Notes under the pieces: generated by a model
Told to the model about the DNA's origin: nothing
Database searches by the model: none
What the model saw: only the letters and a program-made list of their open reading frames with translations
Assembly: GCF_001424485.1 (NCBI RefSeq)
Contig: NZ_LMQC01000024.1
Coordinates: forward strand, 99,477 to 163,476
Direction of reading: 5' to 3'
Source of the DNA: Modestobacter sp. Leaf380
GTDB taxonomy: Bacteria > Actinomycetota > Actinomycetes > Mycobacteriales > Geodermatophilaceae
Length of the DNA stretch: 64,000 nucleotides
Shown: positions 1 through 7,126 of the stretch, one piece after another
Layout: each line of letters begins with the position of its first letter
Position numbering within the stretch: the stretch's first letter is position 1
Made by a program: the position numbers and the translations under genes

Positions 1-153
1 AACCTGCCGCCCAGCTTCTTCGTCGTCACGATCGCCGTGCTGATCTGGGGCGGGGTGCTGCTGGCCACCCGCGACCGGCACGAGGTGCGCCCGGGCCGGG
101 ACGCCGACACCGCCCACGGTGCGCTCCCGCGGGTCCCCGAGCACACGCACTGA
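1..153 (+). CDS. C-terminus of a membrane protein (5' truncated)
   Basis: This reading frame is open from the first base and ends in TGA. The 50 visible residues hold one hydrophobic segment (about residues 6-22, FVVTIAVLIWGGVLL), followed by a basic-acidic hydrophilic tail rich in Arg, Asp and His. That is the look of the last transmembrane helix and cytoplasmic tail of a multi-pass transporter or pump. The family cannot be named from this fragment. About 150 bp of non-coding DNA separates it from the next gene. Confidence 0.55.
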   Translation, partial: NLPPSFFVVTIAVLIWGGVLLATRDRHEVRPGRDADTAHGALPRVPEHTH

Positions 154-200
154 CGTCTGCCCGCCGACCTCCTCGCGCGTTGTCGGCAGTCTGTCGCCAG

Positions 201-222
201 GTGTGACGGATCGGTGTCACAC
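201..222. promoter_or_regulatory. Inverted repeat upstream of tetR
   Basis: GTGTGAC and GTCACAC form perfect 7-bp arms around an 8-bp spacer, about 80 bp before the TetR-family gene that starts at 304. It could be an autoregulatory operator or the terminator of the preceding membrane-protein gene. No T-run follows, but in such GC-rich genomes that does not decide the matter. Confidence 0.4.
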
Positions 223-303
223 GAGTCCCAGGGACCCCCTCGAACCCGGGTGGCACAGGGGTCCACGTGACTCTCAGTCGCGAGTCCGACACACCGGCGT
301 GCC

Positions 304-1011
304 GTGAACTGCTCCGTCACGTCCGCGTGCACCATCGACGACGTGACCGCCGCACTCGCCTTCGACGCCAGCGCCGACCTCTCCCTCGGCTCCCTCGCCG
401 CGGAACCGCACGGCGCCCCCGTGCCGGTGCGCCGCAGCCGGGCCGAACGGCAGGCGATCGTGCTGGACACCGCCGAGCGGCTGTTCGCCGGCCGCAGCTC
501 GCGCAGCGTCGGCATGGACGAGCTGGTCCGCGAGACCGGCCTGGGCAAGATGACGGTGTACCGGCTCTTCAAGAGCAAGGACGACCTCGTCGGGGCCTAC
601 CTCTCGCGCAAGGCCGCCACCCTCCTGGGCTTCATCGACGCCCAGCTCGGCCACTTCGCCGAGGACCCGCGGGGCGCGCTGATGGCCATCGTCGACGTCG
701 TCGAGCGCGACGTGACCCGCACCGGCTTCCGCGGCTGCCCCTTCACCAACGTCAGCAGCGAGTACGACGACCCGCAGCACCCGGCCCGCTCCGCCGCCGC
801 GGACTACAAGTACGAGCTGCACATGCGCCTGGTGCACCTGGCCGAGGAGCTGGTGCCCGGCGGTGGCGACGACCTGGCCGCCCAGCTGCACCTGATCATC
901 GACGGGATGCAGCTCTCCGGTGGCCTGCTGGGCCCCGACGGCCCGGCCAGCCACGGCCGCCAGCTCGCCGAGCGGCTCATCGACGCGGCCAGGGCCACGC
1001 CCCGCGCCTGA
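304..1011 (+). CDS. TetR/AcrR family transcriptional regulator
   Basis: This is a 235-aa one-component repressor-type regulator. The TetR helix-turn-helix lies at about residues 45-90 (SRAERQAIVLDTAERLF ... GLGKMTVYRLFKSKDDL), followed by a variable ligand-binding domain with a FRGCPFTN segment (about 142-149). That segment is common in TetR proteins with a tetracyclin-repressor-like C-terminal domain. The GTG start at 304 leaves an unusually long 40-residue leader before the HTH. An in-frame GTG at 421 would give a more typical length, and neither start has a clear Shine-Dalgarno. The ligand and targets are unknown; an inverted repeat at 201-222 may be its own operator. Confidence 0.85.
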   Translation: MNCSVTSACTIDDVTAALAFDASADLSLGSLAAEPHGAPVPVRRSRAERQAIVLDTAERLFAGRSSRSVGMDELVRETGLGKMTVYRLFKSKDDLVGAYLSRKAATLLGFIDAQLGHFAEDPRGALMAIVDVVERDVTRTGFRGCPFTNVSSEYDDPQHPARSAAADYKYELHMRLVHLAEELVPGGGDDLAAQLHLIIDGMQLSGGLLGPDGPASHGRQLAERLIDAARATPRA

Positions 1012-1072
1012 GACCGCAGACACCGGCCGGCGCCGGGGCTTGAGGCCGGTTCCGACGGGGCACGGTGCCGTC

Positions 1073-1495
1073 GTGACCGACCGATCCCGTCCGGAACTGG
1101 ACGACACCACCGTCGAGGCGCTCGGCAAGCTCTCCGAGGCCCTGGAGACCGTGGAGCAGGCCCGCGGCTTCCTCTACGCCTTCCACCAGCTCTCCGGCAA
1201 GGCCGACATCCTGCTCGGTGAGTCCCTGGAGTCCTTCCGCGAGGCCGGCGCCACCGCGCTGGCCGACGACCTCGAACGCGACCTGCTGGGCCGCAACGTC
1301 GTCGCCGACCGGTGGACCTTCCAGCTGGTGGAGGACTACGACGCCGGCTACTGGTCCACCTTCCGCGACTTCGACGCCCGGGCCCGGGACGAGCTGGCCG
1401 GCGGTGACCGGCACGTGCTCGAGGCCCGGATGAAGCAGCGCGAGCGGACGCCGGGGCACCCGCGGCACGAGGCCGGGCCCGCCCTCGAGGACTGA
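1073..1495 (+). CDS. Conserved actinobacterial protein of unknown function
   Basis: The product is a 140-aa soluble, acidic, mostly helical protein with no signal peptide or membrane segment. It resembles an uncharacterised actinobacterial family with the pattern KLSEALETVEQARG, then a leucine-rich helix, a GRNVVADRWTFQ segment (about residues 70-82) and a basic C-terminal RTPGHPRHE tail. No catalytic motif is evident. The GTG at 1073 was chosen because upstream codons read as low-complexity Pro/Arg sequence overlapping the tetR 3' end. It is followed 28 bp later by the LapA-domain gene, so the small genes up to 2286 may share a transcript. Confidence 0.65.
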   Translation: MTDRSRPELDDTTVEALGKLSEALETVEQARGFLYAFHQLSGKADILLGESLESFREAGATALADDLERDLLGRNVVADRWTFQLVEDYDAGYWSTFRDFDARARDELAGGDRHVLEARMKQRERTPGHPRHEAGPALED

Positions 1496-1523
1496 GTGGC
1501 CGGACCCGGCTCCGGGCCCCAGC

Positions 1524-1802
1524 ATGGACGCCGTGACCAGCCCCGCGACCGACCCGACCACCCCGCAGACCGCCCCCTCGCGCAGCCGCCGCAGGACCGC
1601 CGGGGCGACGCTCAGCGCGGTGCTGCTGGTCGCGCTCACCGTGGTGCTGGTGCTCTTCGTCGTCTTCAACACCCAGACGGTGCGGGTCAGCCTGGTCTTC
1701 GGCGTCGTGGACCTGCCGCTGGTCGTCGCGCTGGTGGCCGCCGCCGTCCTGGGTGGGCTGATCGCCGCGCTGGTCGTCCTGCGCGCCCGTCGCCACCGCT
1801 GA
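1524..1802 (+). CDS. LapA-domain (DUF1049) small membrane protein
   Basis: This is a 92-aa protein with a disordered Thr/Pro/Arg-rich N-terminus (residues 1-27) and two transmembrane helices (about 28-48 and 58-84). The conserved FNTQTVRVSLVFG turn sits between them, a signature of the lipopolysaccharide-assembly-protein-A domain (DUF1049). In actinobacteria, which lack LPS, the family is widespread but its role is unknown; it is presumably an inner-membrane scaffold. The protein ends in a basic ARRHR tail, as usual for the family. It lies in a run of small genes of the same orientation. Confidence 0.8.
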   Translation: MDAVTSPATDPTTPQTAPSRSRRRTAGATLSAVLLVALTVVLVLFVVFNTQTVRVSLVFGVVDLPLVVALVAAAVLGGLIAALVVLRARRHR

Positions 1803-1839
1803 CCCGCATGACCCCCGCGACGGCGGGCACGAGGAACGC

Positions 1840-2073
1840 ATGAGCGATCCCCAGGGCAGCGAGAGCACCACCCCGCCGATCAGCGAGGAGACCAGCGCCG
1901 CCGGCAGCGGCGGCGACCTGGCCACCGGTGGTGACGACGACGACACCGCCGGTGTGCACGACGGCGTGCCGCTCACCCGGGAGGCGGCGCTGCAGCGCGA
2001 CGACCCCGACGACGACCTGCCCGCCCGGGGCGCCGACGACGTCACGGCCAGTCAGGAGTCCGGCCCCTCCTGA
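1840..2073 (+). CDS. Small acidic, probably disordered protein
   Basis: The product is 77 residues with no Cys and no hydrophobic core, dominated by Asp, Glu, Ser, Gly and Thr (for example GDDDDTAG and RDDPDDDLPARGADD). It starts with ATG at 1840. No family was recognised. It is followed by another small acidic gene (2110-2286), and a similar type lies at 61138-61332. An intrinsically disordered hydrophilic protein, for instance a stress or desiccation protectant, is one possible reading but is speculation. Confidence 0.6.
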   Translation: MSDPQGSESTTPPISEETSAAGSGGDLATGGDDDDTAGVHDGVPLTREAALQRDDPDDDLPARGADDVTASQESGPS

Positions 2074-2109
2074 GGTGTGCGCGGGCGACGGAGTGGGCAG
2101 CGGACCGGC

Positions 2110-2286
2110 ATGACCGACCCGATCACCGACCCGGCCGACTCCCCGCGCAACGACGATAACCTGGTCGACGGCCGTCCGGGCGACGACGCCCCGGACCTGG
2201 GCGCGACCGACACCGGCGACCCCACGCTGACCACCGACGACGAGGCGCAGGCCGACGACCGGGAGATCCAGCCCGGCAACAGCTGA
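2110..2286 (+). CDS. Small acidic, probably disordered protein
   Basis: This is a 58-aa protein beginning MTDPITDPADS and ending EIQPGNS, very rich in Asp and Thr, with no Cys, Trp or predicted structure. The ATG at 2110 is preferred over an upstream in-frame ATG because the extension is Arg-rich and unlike the rest. Composition and the opening MT-DP pattern resemble the gene at 61138-61332, so these may be paralogs or members of one loose class. No function is assignable. A hairpin at 2299-2317 follows the stop codon. Confidence 0.55.
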   Translation: MTDPITDPADSPRNDDNLVDGRPGDDAPDLGATDTGDPTLTTDDEAQADDREIQPGNS

Positions 2287-2298
2287 GCGGAGTGCGGG

Positions 2299-2317
2299 GG
2301 CGCAGGGACCCTGCGCC
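2299..2317. terminator. Bidirectional terminator hairpin
   Basis: GGCGCAG and CTGCGCC pair perfectly around the 5-nt loop GGACC, in the 43-bp gap between the convergent genes ending at 2286 (+) and 2330 (-). It has no U-tract, as is usual for GC-rich actinobacteria. Confidence 0.6.
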
Positions 2318-2329
2318 GTCAGCCTCCGG

Positions 2330-2938
2330 TCAGATCCAGCCGTGCCGGCGGGCGGCGTCGACGGCGGCGTGCCGGTTGGGGGCACCCAGCTTGGTGGCCG
2401 CCGCCGACAGGTGGTTGCGCACGGTGCCCGGGGACAGGTGCGCCCGGGCGGCGATCTCCTCGACCGGCGCGCCACCGGCGGCCAGTTCCAGCACGTCGGC
2501 CTCCCGCGGGGTGAGCGGGGAGTCCCCGGCGCTGATCGCCTCGGCGGCCAGCTCCGGGTCGACGTAGCGCCCGCCCCCGTGCACGGTCCGGACGACGTCG
2601 GCGAGCACGGCGGCGTTCACCGTCTTGGGCAGGAACCCCCGCACCCCGGCCTCCAGGGCCCGCTTGAGGTGCCCGGGCCGACCGTGCCCGGTGACGATCA
2701 CGACCCGGCAACCGGGCAGCACGGTGCGCAGCTCCCCGGCCACGGAGATGCCGTCCCGGTCGGGCATCTGCAGGTCCAGCACGCAGACGTCGGGGGTGTG
2801 CGCCCGGGCCATCGCCAGCGCCTCGGCGCCCGACGCCGCCTGGGCGACCACCTCGACGTCGTCCTCCAGGCCCAGCAGGGCGGCCAGCGCGGAGCGGATC
2901 AGGTTCTCGTCGTCGGCCAGCAGCACGCGCACGGTCAC
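2330..2938 (-). CDS. NarL/LuxR-type response regulator (DesR-like)
   Basis: This is a 202-aa cytoplasmic response regulator. The receiver domain (1-120) shows acidic D9-D10, phospho-acceptor D55 in VLDLQMPD, T83 and K105 in FLPKTVN. A LuxR-type HTH follows at about 140-195 (LTPREADVLELAAGG ... GTVRNHLSAAATKLGA). It starts with GTG overlapping the stop of the sensor kinase gene by 4 nt (GTGA), so the pair is translationally coupled. The upstream kinase and ABC-2 transporter suggest that it senses membrane or drug stress and controls the transporter; this is inferred from context. Confidence 0.93.
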   Translation of the reverse strand: MTVRVLLADDENLIRSALAALLGLEDDVEVVAQAASGAEALAMARAHTPDVCVLDLQMPDRDGISVAGELRTVLPGCRVVIVTGHGRPGHLKRALEAGVRGFLPKTVNAAVLADVVRTVHGGGRYVDPELAAEAISAGDSPLTPREADVLELAAGGAPVEEIAARAHLSPGTVRNHLSAAATKLGAPNRHAAVDAARRHGWI

Positions 2939-4140
2939 GCCGGCACCCCCGCCCGGACGGTGAACCCGGTGTCCGCCGGGCCGGCCTCCAGACGACCCCC
3001 GCCGGCGGCCAGCCGCTCGGCCAGACCGGTCAGCCCGTTGCCCCAGCCGGTCGGCGCGCCGGCACCGTCGTCGTGCACGGTCAAGATGGTCCCCCCGGGG
3101 TCCTGGGTGAGGGTGATGTCGCAGCGGCCGGCCGAGGAGTGCCGCAGCACGTTGGTCACGGCCTCCCGGACCACCCAGCCCAGCAGCTCCTGGGTGGCGG
3201 CCGGCACGGCAGCGACGTCGTCCTCACCAGTGACGGTGGTGGTGACGCCGGCCGAGCGCAGCACCGAGCGCGCCCCGGCCAGCTCGGAGGCCAGGTCGGT
3301 GGCCCGGTAGCCGCGGACCACCTCGCGGACCTCCCGCAGCGAGGACTCGGCCAGCGAGCCGACGCCGTCCATCTCCTCGGCGGCGCCGTCCCGGCCGCGG
3401 CGGGTCAGCTCGGCGGCCAGCTGGCTCTTGACCGCGATGGCCGAGAGGTTGCGGCCCATCACGTCGTGCAGGTCGCGGGCGAAGCGCAGGCGCTCCTCGG
3501 CCACGGCCAGCTGCAGCTGCACGCCGCGGGTGCGGTCCATCTCCTGGACCACCTCGAGGATCCAGACGGTGAACCGGAACGCCGAGGCCACCGCGACCAA
3601 CGCGATGGCGATCGCCACCCCGGAGGCGACGGCCGGGCCGGGGAGGGCGCCGTCGACCAGCGCGACACCCGTGGCCAGCGCGCCGCAGCCCAGCGACGCC
3701 CAGGTCAGGCGGCGCATCGACCAGGTGACCGACAGCGCCATCAGCACCGCCCCGCCGAGCATGCCGACGGCGCCGGGGGCCGAGGGCGTGGGCTCCGGCC
3801 CGCCGGTGACCGCGGCGACGGCGACCACCGCGGTCAGCCCGGCGACCGTGCCGACCACGGCGAGCTGGCCGGCCGTCGGCATGCTGGCCGGCGCCGCGGC
3901 CCGGGCGTCGAGCCCTGCGCGGGTCAGCCAGGTGCAGGCCAGGGCGGTGGCCACGGTGCCCACGACCAGCAGCAACGGCAGCACCAGGCCCGACGCCGAC
4001 CAGCCGGGGGCGACGGCGAAGAGCAGCAGCGGGGGCAGGCCGAGGTACGCGGCGTAGTAGGACCACCGGGTGTAGAGCTCGATCCGCTGCGGGTCGGTGC
4101 GCGTGCGCCACCAGCGCGAGACGGTCGGCACGGCGCTCAT
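2935..4140 (-). CDS. Sensor histidine kinase (HisKA_3, DesK-like)
   Basis: This 401-aa inner-membrane kinase has a short cytoplasmic N-terminus (about 30 aa) and about six hydrophobic helices (30-190). The HisKA_3 dimerisation box follows with the phospho-acceptor His in FARDLHDVMGRNLSAIA. The HATPase domain has N-box REAVTNVLRHS and G-boxes DDGAGAP and GNGLTGLAERL. There is no extracellular sensor domain, so the membrane core itself is probably the sensor, as in DesK and LiaS-type kinases. The ATG at 4140 was chosen because sequence further upstream reads as shadow of the permease gene. It is coupled to the response regulator by a 4-nt overlap and lies 32 bp downstream of the permease. Confidence 0.92.
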   Translation of the reverse strand: MSAVPTVSRWWRTRTDPQRIELYTRWSYYAAYLGLPPLLLFAVAPGWSASGLVLPLLLVVGTVATALACTWLTRAGLDARAAAPASMPTAGQLAVVGTVAGLTAVVAVAAVTGGPEPTPSAPGAVGMLGGAVLMALSVTWSMRRLTWASLGCGALATGVALVDGALPGPAVASGVAIAIALVAVASAFRFTVWILEVVQEMDRTRGVQLQLAVAEERLRFARDLHDVMGRNLSAIAVKSQLAAELTRRGRDGAAEEMDGVGSLAESSLREVREVVRGYRATDLASELAGARSVLRSAGVTTTVTGEDDVAAVPAATQELLGWVVREAVTNVLRHSSAGRCDITLTQDPGGTILTVHDDGAGAPTGWGNGLTGLAERLAAGGGRLEAGPADTGFTVRAGVPA

Positions 4141-4172
4141 GCTGCCGTACCGACCGTCCCGCAAGGCCGAGG

Positions 4173-5015
4173 TCACCGGCGCGGGGCCCACCGGAAGCCC
4201 CGGGCGGCGGCGACGCCGGCCACGACGAGCCAGACCGCGAGCACGGCGGCCGGCTGCAGGGCCGCGGCCCACAGGTCCCCGCCGGAGACGGTCTCGCCGT
4301 CCCAGGTGGTGCCGGCCAGGCCCAGCTGGACCAGCTCGATCACCGGGGTGACCGGCAGCAGCCGGGCCACCGTGGCCAGCCAGTCCGGGAAGACGCTGAT
4401 CGGGTACAGCAGGCCGGACAGCGCGGTGTTGACCAGCACGATCGGCAGGGTGGTGATCTGCGCGGACTCCGGGGTCCGGGTGAACGACGTGCTCGCCGCG
4501 GCCAGCAGCACCATCAGCAGGATGCCGGCCAGCACGCCGACGACGGGCAGGACGACGTCGGCGGGGGCGGTCCACTCCCCCAGCGCCAGCACGCCGACGG
4601 CGACGACGGCCAGCTGGCCCACGGTGATGAGCAGCGTGGGGGCGGCGGTGGCGGCCAGCACCTCGGTGCCGGTGAGCTCGCCGGTGCGCATCCGCTGGAG
4701 CACCAGGTCCTCGCGCCGGGCCACGTAGGTGGTGACCAGGTTGTAGTAGGTCAGGTAGATGAGAGTGATGCCGACGGCGGCCTGCAGCAGCAGCGGGCCG
4801 AGGGCGACGCCGTCCTCGCCGGCGCCCAGGACCGGGACGGCGGCGACCAGCAGCAGCGGCAGCACGACGGAGTTGACCAGGGCGGTGCGGTTGCGCAGCA
4901 GCAGCCGCGTCTCGGCGGCGGCCAGCGACCGGACCCGGCTCCACCGGGACGGCCCGCCGGTGGCGGTGGCGGTGGCGGGGGTGGTGGTGGTGGTGGTGGT
5001 GGTGGCGGCGGTCAT
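4173..5015 (-). CDS. ABC-2 type transporter permease
   Basis: The 280-aa permease has six hydrophobic segments typical of the ABC-2 (DrrB/YhfI-like) fold, including LLLRNRTALVNSVVLPLLLVA near the start and the family-typical SGLLYPISVFPDWLATVARLLPV loop (about 195-217). It begins with a low-complexity Thr tract (residues 5-12) encoded by eight GTG/CAC units, which is probably not functional. It starts with ATG at 5015 and overlaps the ATPase stop codon by 4 nt, so the two subunits are made together. It likely exports a lipid, peptide or drug. The substrate cannot be told from the sequence. Confidence 0.9.
   Translation of the reverse strand: MTAATTTTTTTTPATATATGGPSRWSRVRSLAAAETRLLLRNRTALVNSVVLPLLLVAAVPVLGAGEDGVALGPLLLQAAVGITLIYLTYYNLVTTYVARREDLVLQRMRTGELTGTEVLAATAAPTLLITVGQLAVVAVGVLALGEWTAPADVVLPVVGVLAGILLMVLLAAASTSFTRTPESAQITTLPIVLVNTALSGLLYPISVFPDWLATVARLLPVTPVIELVQLGLAGTTWDGETVSGGDLWAAALQPAAVLAVWLVVAGVAAARGFRWAPRR
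4981..5004. repeat. (GTG)8 trinucleotide tract in permease N-terminus
   Basis: Eight uninterrupted GTG units (CAC on the coding strand; the protein frame reads ACC) encode the Thr run at residues 5-12 of the ABC permease. GCG/GGTGGC-type repeats flank it. This in-frame microsatellite could change length without breaking the gene. Confidence 0.9.
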
Positions 5016-5983
5016 CGGTTCTCCTCCGGGGTGGTGGCGACGGCGGGGTGGGCGCCGTCGGCGACGGCGAGGAAGGCCTGCTCCAGGGAGCCGGCCCGGG
5101 CGAGCAGGGTGCGCAGCACGACCCCGTGCTGGGCGGCCCAGGCGAGCAGCTCGGCGAGGACCGGCTGCAGGGAGCCGGTCTGCCACTCGACCCGGCGGCC
5201 GGTCGAGACGACCTGGACACCGGCGGGCACCGGCGGCTGGGGGGCGTCGTCGTCCAGGACGAAGCGGACGGTGGCGGGCTGGGTCTCGGCGATCTCGGCC
5301 TGGGTGCCCGACAGCACGACCTGGCCGGACCGCATGACCGCGACCCGGTCGGCGAGCACCTCGGCCTCCTCCAGGTGGTGGGTGGTCAGCAGCACCGCGG
5401 CGCCGTCGGCGACCAGGCCCTGCACCAGCTCCCACACCTGGCGGCGGGACTCGGGGTCCAGCCCGGTGGTCGGCTCGTCCAGGACGACGACGCTGGGGCG
5501 GCCCAGCAGCGCCAGGGCCAGGTCCAGCCGGCGGCGCTCGCCGCCGGACAGCGACCGGACCCGGACGTCGGCCCGGCCGGTCAGGCTGACCTGGGCGAGG
5601 GCCTCCTGGACCGGGCGGGGCGCGGTGAGCGTGCCGGCCCAGGTGCGCAGGGTCTCGGCGACGGTGAGGTCACCGGGCAGCCCGCTGGTCTGCAGCAGCA
5701 CGCCGAGCTCGCGGCGGACCCGGGCCCGGTCACGGACCGGGTCCAGGCCCAGCACCCGGACGGTGCCGCCGCCGGCCGGTGCGAGGCCCTCCAGCACCTC
5801 CAGCGCGGAGGTCTTGCCGGCGCCGTTGACACCGAGCAGGGCCAGCACCTCGCCGGGCTGGACCTCGAAGGAGATGCCGCGGACGGCCTCGAAGTCGCCG
5901 TAGCTGCGGCGCAGGTCGGTGACCTCGATGGCCGGGGTGGTGCGGGTGCTCCGGGGTGCCGGGGGTGCGGTGGCGGGCTGCAT
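5012..5983 (-). CDS. ABC transporter ATP-binding protein (DrrA-like)
   Basis: This 323-aa ATPase has the Walker A GVNGAGKTS, Q-loop LLQTSGLPGDLTVAETL, signature LSGGERRRLDLALALLG, Walker B VVLDEPTTGLDP and switch His in TTHHLEEAE. The C-terminal 90 residues form the extra domain common in multidrug-type ABC-2 ATPases. The ATG at 5983 was chosen because AGGAGG lies 7 nt upstream. An alternative start 81 bp further up has no such site. It is the first gene of the unit ATPase-permease-kinase-regulator and partners the permease at 4173-5015. Export of an antimicrobial or lipid is the likely role. Confidence 0.95.
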   Translation of the reverse strand: MQPATAPPAPRSTRTTPAIEVTDLRRSYGDFEAVRGISFEVQPGEVLALLGVNGAGKTSALEVLEGLAPAGGGTVRVLGLDPVRDRARVRRELGVLLQTSGLPGDLTVAETLRTWAGTLTAPRPVQEALAQVSLTGRADVRVRSLSGGERRRLDLALALLGRPSVVVLDEPTTGLDPESRRQVWELVQGLVADGAAVLLTTHHLEEAEVLADRVAVMRSGQVVLSGTQAEIAETQPATVRFVLDDDAPQPPVPAGVQVVSTGRRVEWQTGSLQPVLAELLAWAAQHGVVLRTLLARAGSLEQAFLAVADGAHPAVATTPEENR

Positions 5984-6031
5984 CGTCGTCCTCCTGGGTG
6001 GGTCCTCGTCCGTCACCACCGACGGTGCCCG

Positions 6032-6048
6032 CCCCCGGGCCCCGGGGG
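6032..6048 (-). terminator. Candidate terminator after tetR
   Basis: CCCCCGG and CCGGGGG pair with a 3-nt loop in the 122-bp gap between the end of the TetR gene (6106) and the start of the ABC operon (5983). It is short but very GC-rich. Confidence 0.35.
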
Positions 6049-6105
6049 AGGTGCCGTCCTCCACGACCTGCGCGGGGGGTCTGCACGGTCCACCCGTGAG
6101 GTTCG

Positions 6106-6675
6106 TCAGGGGTGGGGCGTGTCCACAGGAGCGAGCAGCAGCGCGAGGGCCCGGTCCAGCGCCCGGAGGACCTCGTCCGCGGCCTCCGGGGCGTAGAGCA
6201 GCCGCGTGGTCCAGCCGTCGGCCAGCGCGACGACGGTGCTGGCGACCGCTGCCGGGTCCGGCTCGTCGGGGCGCGCGTGGCCGACGGCCCCGGTCAGCCA
6301 GCCCAGCACCGTCGCGTCCTGGTCCCGCAGCACGTCGGCCATCCAGGGGACGGTCGCGGCCCGGCCGGCCACTGCGGTCCAGACCAGGCCCTCCTCCCGG
6401 CGGACGGCGTCCAGCGGCAGGGTCTCCTGGACCAGCGCGGCGACGTCGGTGGCCAGGTCCCCGGTCTGCGGGAGCGCGGCCATCCGGGCACCGACCCGCT
6501 CGGTCATCCGCTCGACGGCAGCCGTGAGCAACTCGTCCTTGGTGCCCAGGGTCTTCTGCAGCGCCCCCGCCGACCAGCCGGCCTCGGCCGCGACCGTGCG
6601 GATGCTCACCGCCTCCAGTCCACCGCGGGCCACCAGACGCAGCGCGGCGTCGGCGAACTCGGTGCGCCGGGTCAT
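6106..6675 (-). CDS. TetR family transcriptional regulator
   Basis: The 189-aa regulator has its HTH at about residues 1-48 (RRTEFADAALRLVARGGLEAV ... WSAGALQKTLGTKDELL). The recognition helix reads SAGALQKTLG. The C-terminal domain is of the TetR_C6-like type that often binds acyl or drug ligands. It starts with ATG at 6675, directly abutting a perfect 16-bp operator palindrome (6676-6691), and faces a DUF1707 protein gene starting at 6700. The regulator therefore very likely controls itself and that gene. It reads toward the ABC operon, which might be a further target; that part is inference. Confidence 0.9.
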   Translation of the reverse strand: MTRRTEFADAALRLVARGGLEAVSIRTVAAEAGWSAGALQKTLGTKDELLTAAVERMTERVGARMAALPQTGDLATDVAALVQETLPLDAVRREEGLVWTAVAGRAATVPWMADVLRDQDATVLGWLTGAVGHARPDEPDPAAVASTVVALADGWTTRLLYAPEAADEVLRALDRALALLLAPVDTPHP

Positions 6676-6691
6676 GGATACGACTGTATCC
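6676..6691. promoter_or_regulatory. TetR operator GGATAC-GACT-GTATCC
   Basis: This perfect inverted repeat (6-bp arms, 4-bp spacer) occupies most of the 24-bp gap between the divergent tetR (start 6675) and DUF1707 gene (start 6700). Its GTATCC arm also supplies a -10-like TGTATC, so bound TetR would block both genes. Confidence 0.7.
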
Positions 6692-6699
6692 TGTTTCGC

Positions 6700-7080
6700 A
6701 TGAGCACCGACCACCGCCCCGGCACCCAGCTCCGGGCGACGTCCCTGGACCGCCTCGGCAGCGCCCTGACCACCGGCGAACTCGACCTGGAGGAGTACGA
6801 GCGGCGCACCGGCCTCGCCCGGTCCACCACCTCGACGGCCGAGCTGACCGGGCTCACCGCCGACCTCGCCGAGGACCCCCGCGCCGCCCGCCGCCGAGAC
6901 CGGCGCGAGTGGGTCGAGGAGTGGCGGTGGTGGCTGGCCGGCGTCGTGGTGCTGGTCGGCGCATGGGCGGCACAGAGCGCCGTCGACGGCGTACCGCGGG
7001 CGTTCTGGCCGGGCGTGCCGCTGGGGGTCTGGGCCGCCGTCCTGCTCGCGCTCGCCGTCGTCCCGCGCGGTCGGGACTGA
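6700..7080 (+). CDS. DUF1707-type protein with two C-terminal membrane helices
   Basis: The 126-aa protein opens with a degenerate DUF1707 (SHOCT-like) segment: LRATSLDRLGSALTTGELDL, then EEYERRTGLARSTTSTAELT (about 12-51). A basic linker and two hydrophobic helices follow (about 76-92 and 102-121). DUF1707 proteins are common in actinobacteria, often with 2TM regions, and their function is unknown. It is divergent from tetR (6106-6675) with the shared operator 6676-6691, which makes it the probable main target of that regulator. ATG 6700 is the only plausible start. Confidence 0.75.
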   Translation: MSTDHRPGTQLRATSLDRLGSALTTGELDLEEYERRTGLARSTTSTAELTGLTADLAEDPRAARRRDRREWVEEWRWWLAGVVVLVGAWAAQSAVDGVPRAFWPGVPLGVWAAVLLALAVVPRGRD

Positions 7081-7114
7081 CCCGCCCAGCCGCGCGCCGG
7101 GACGCCGTCCTGGA

Positions 7115-7120
7115 TAGGTT
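7115..7120 (+). promoter_or_regulatory. -10 box TAGGTT of a leaderless gene
   Basis: TAGGTT ends 6 nt before the GTG start of the phosphatase gene (7127), so transcription should begin at or next to the start codon. No Shine-Dalgarno is present. Confidence 0.5.
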
Positions 7121-7126
7121 CGACCC

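Noticed and set aside
2935..5220. A 761-aa kinase with a long N-terminal extension
   Set aside because: The extension is Ser/Pro/Arg shadow of the permease and ATPase genes. The kinase starts at 4140.
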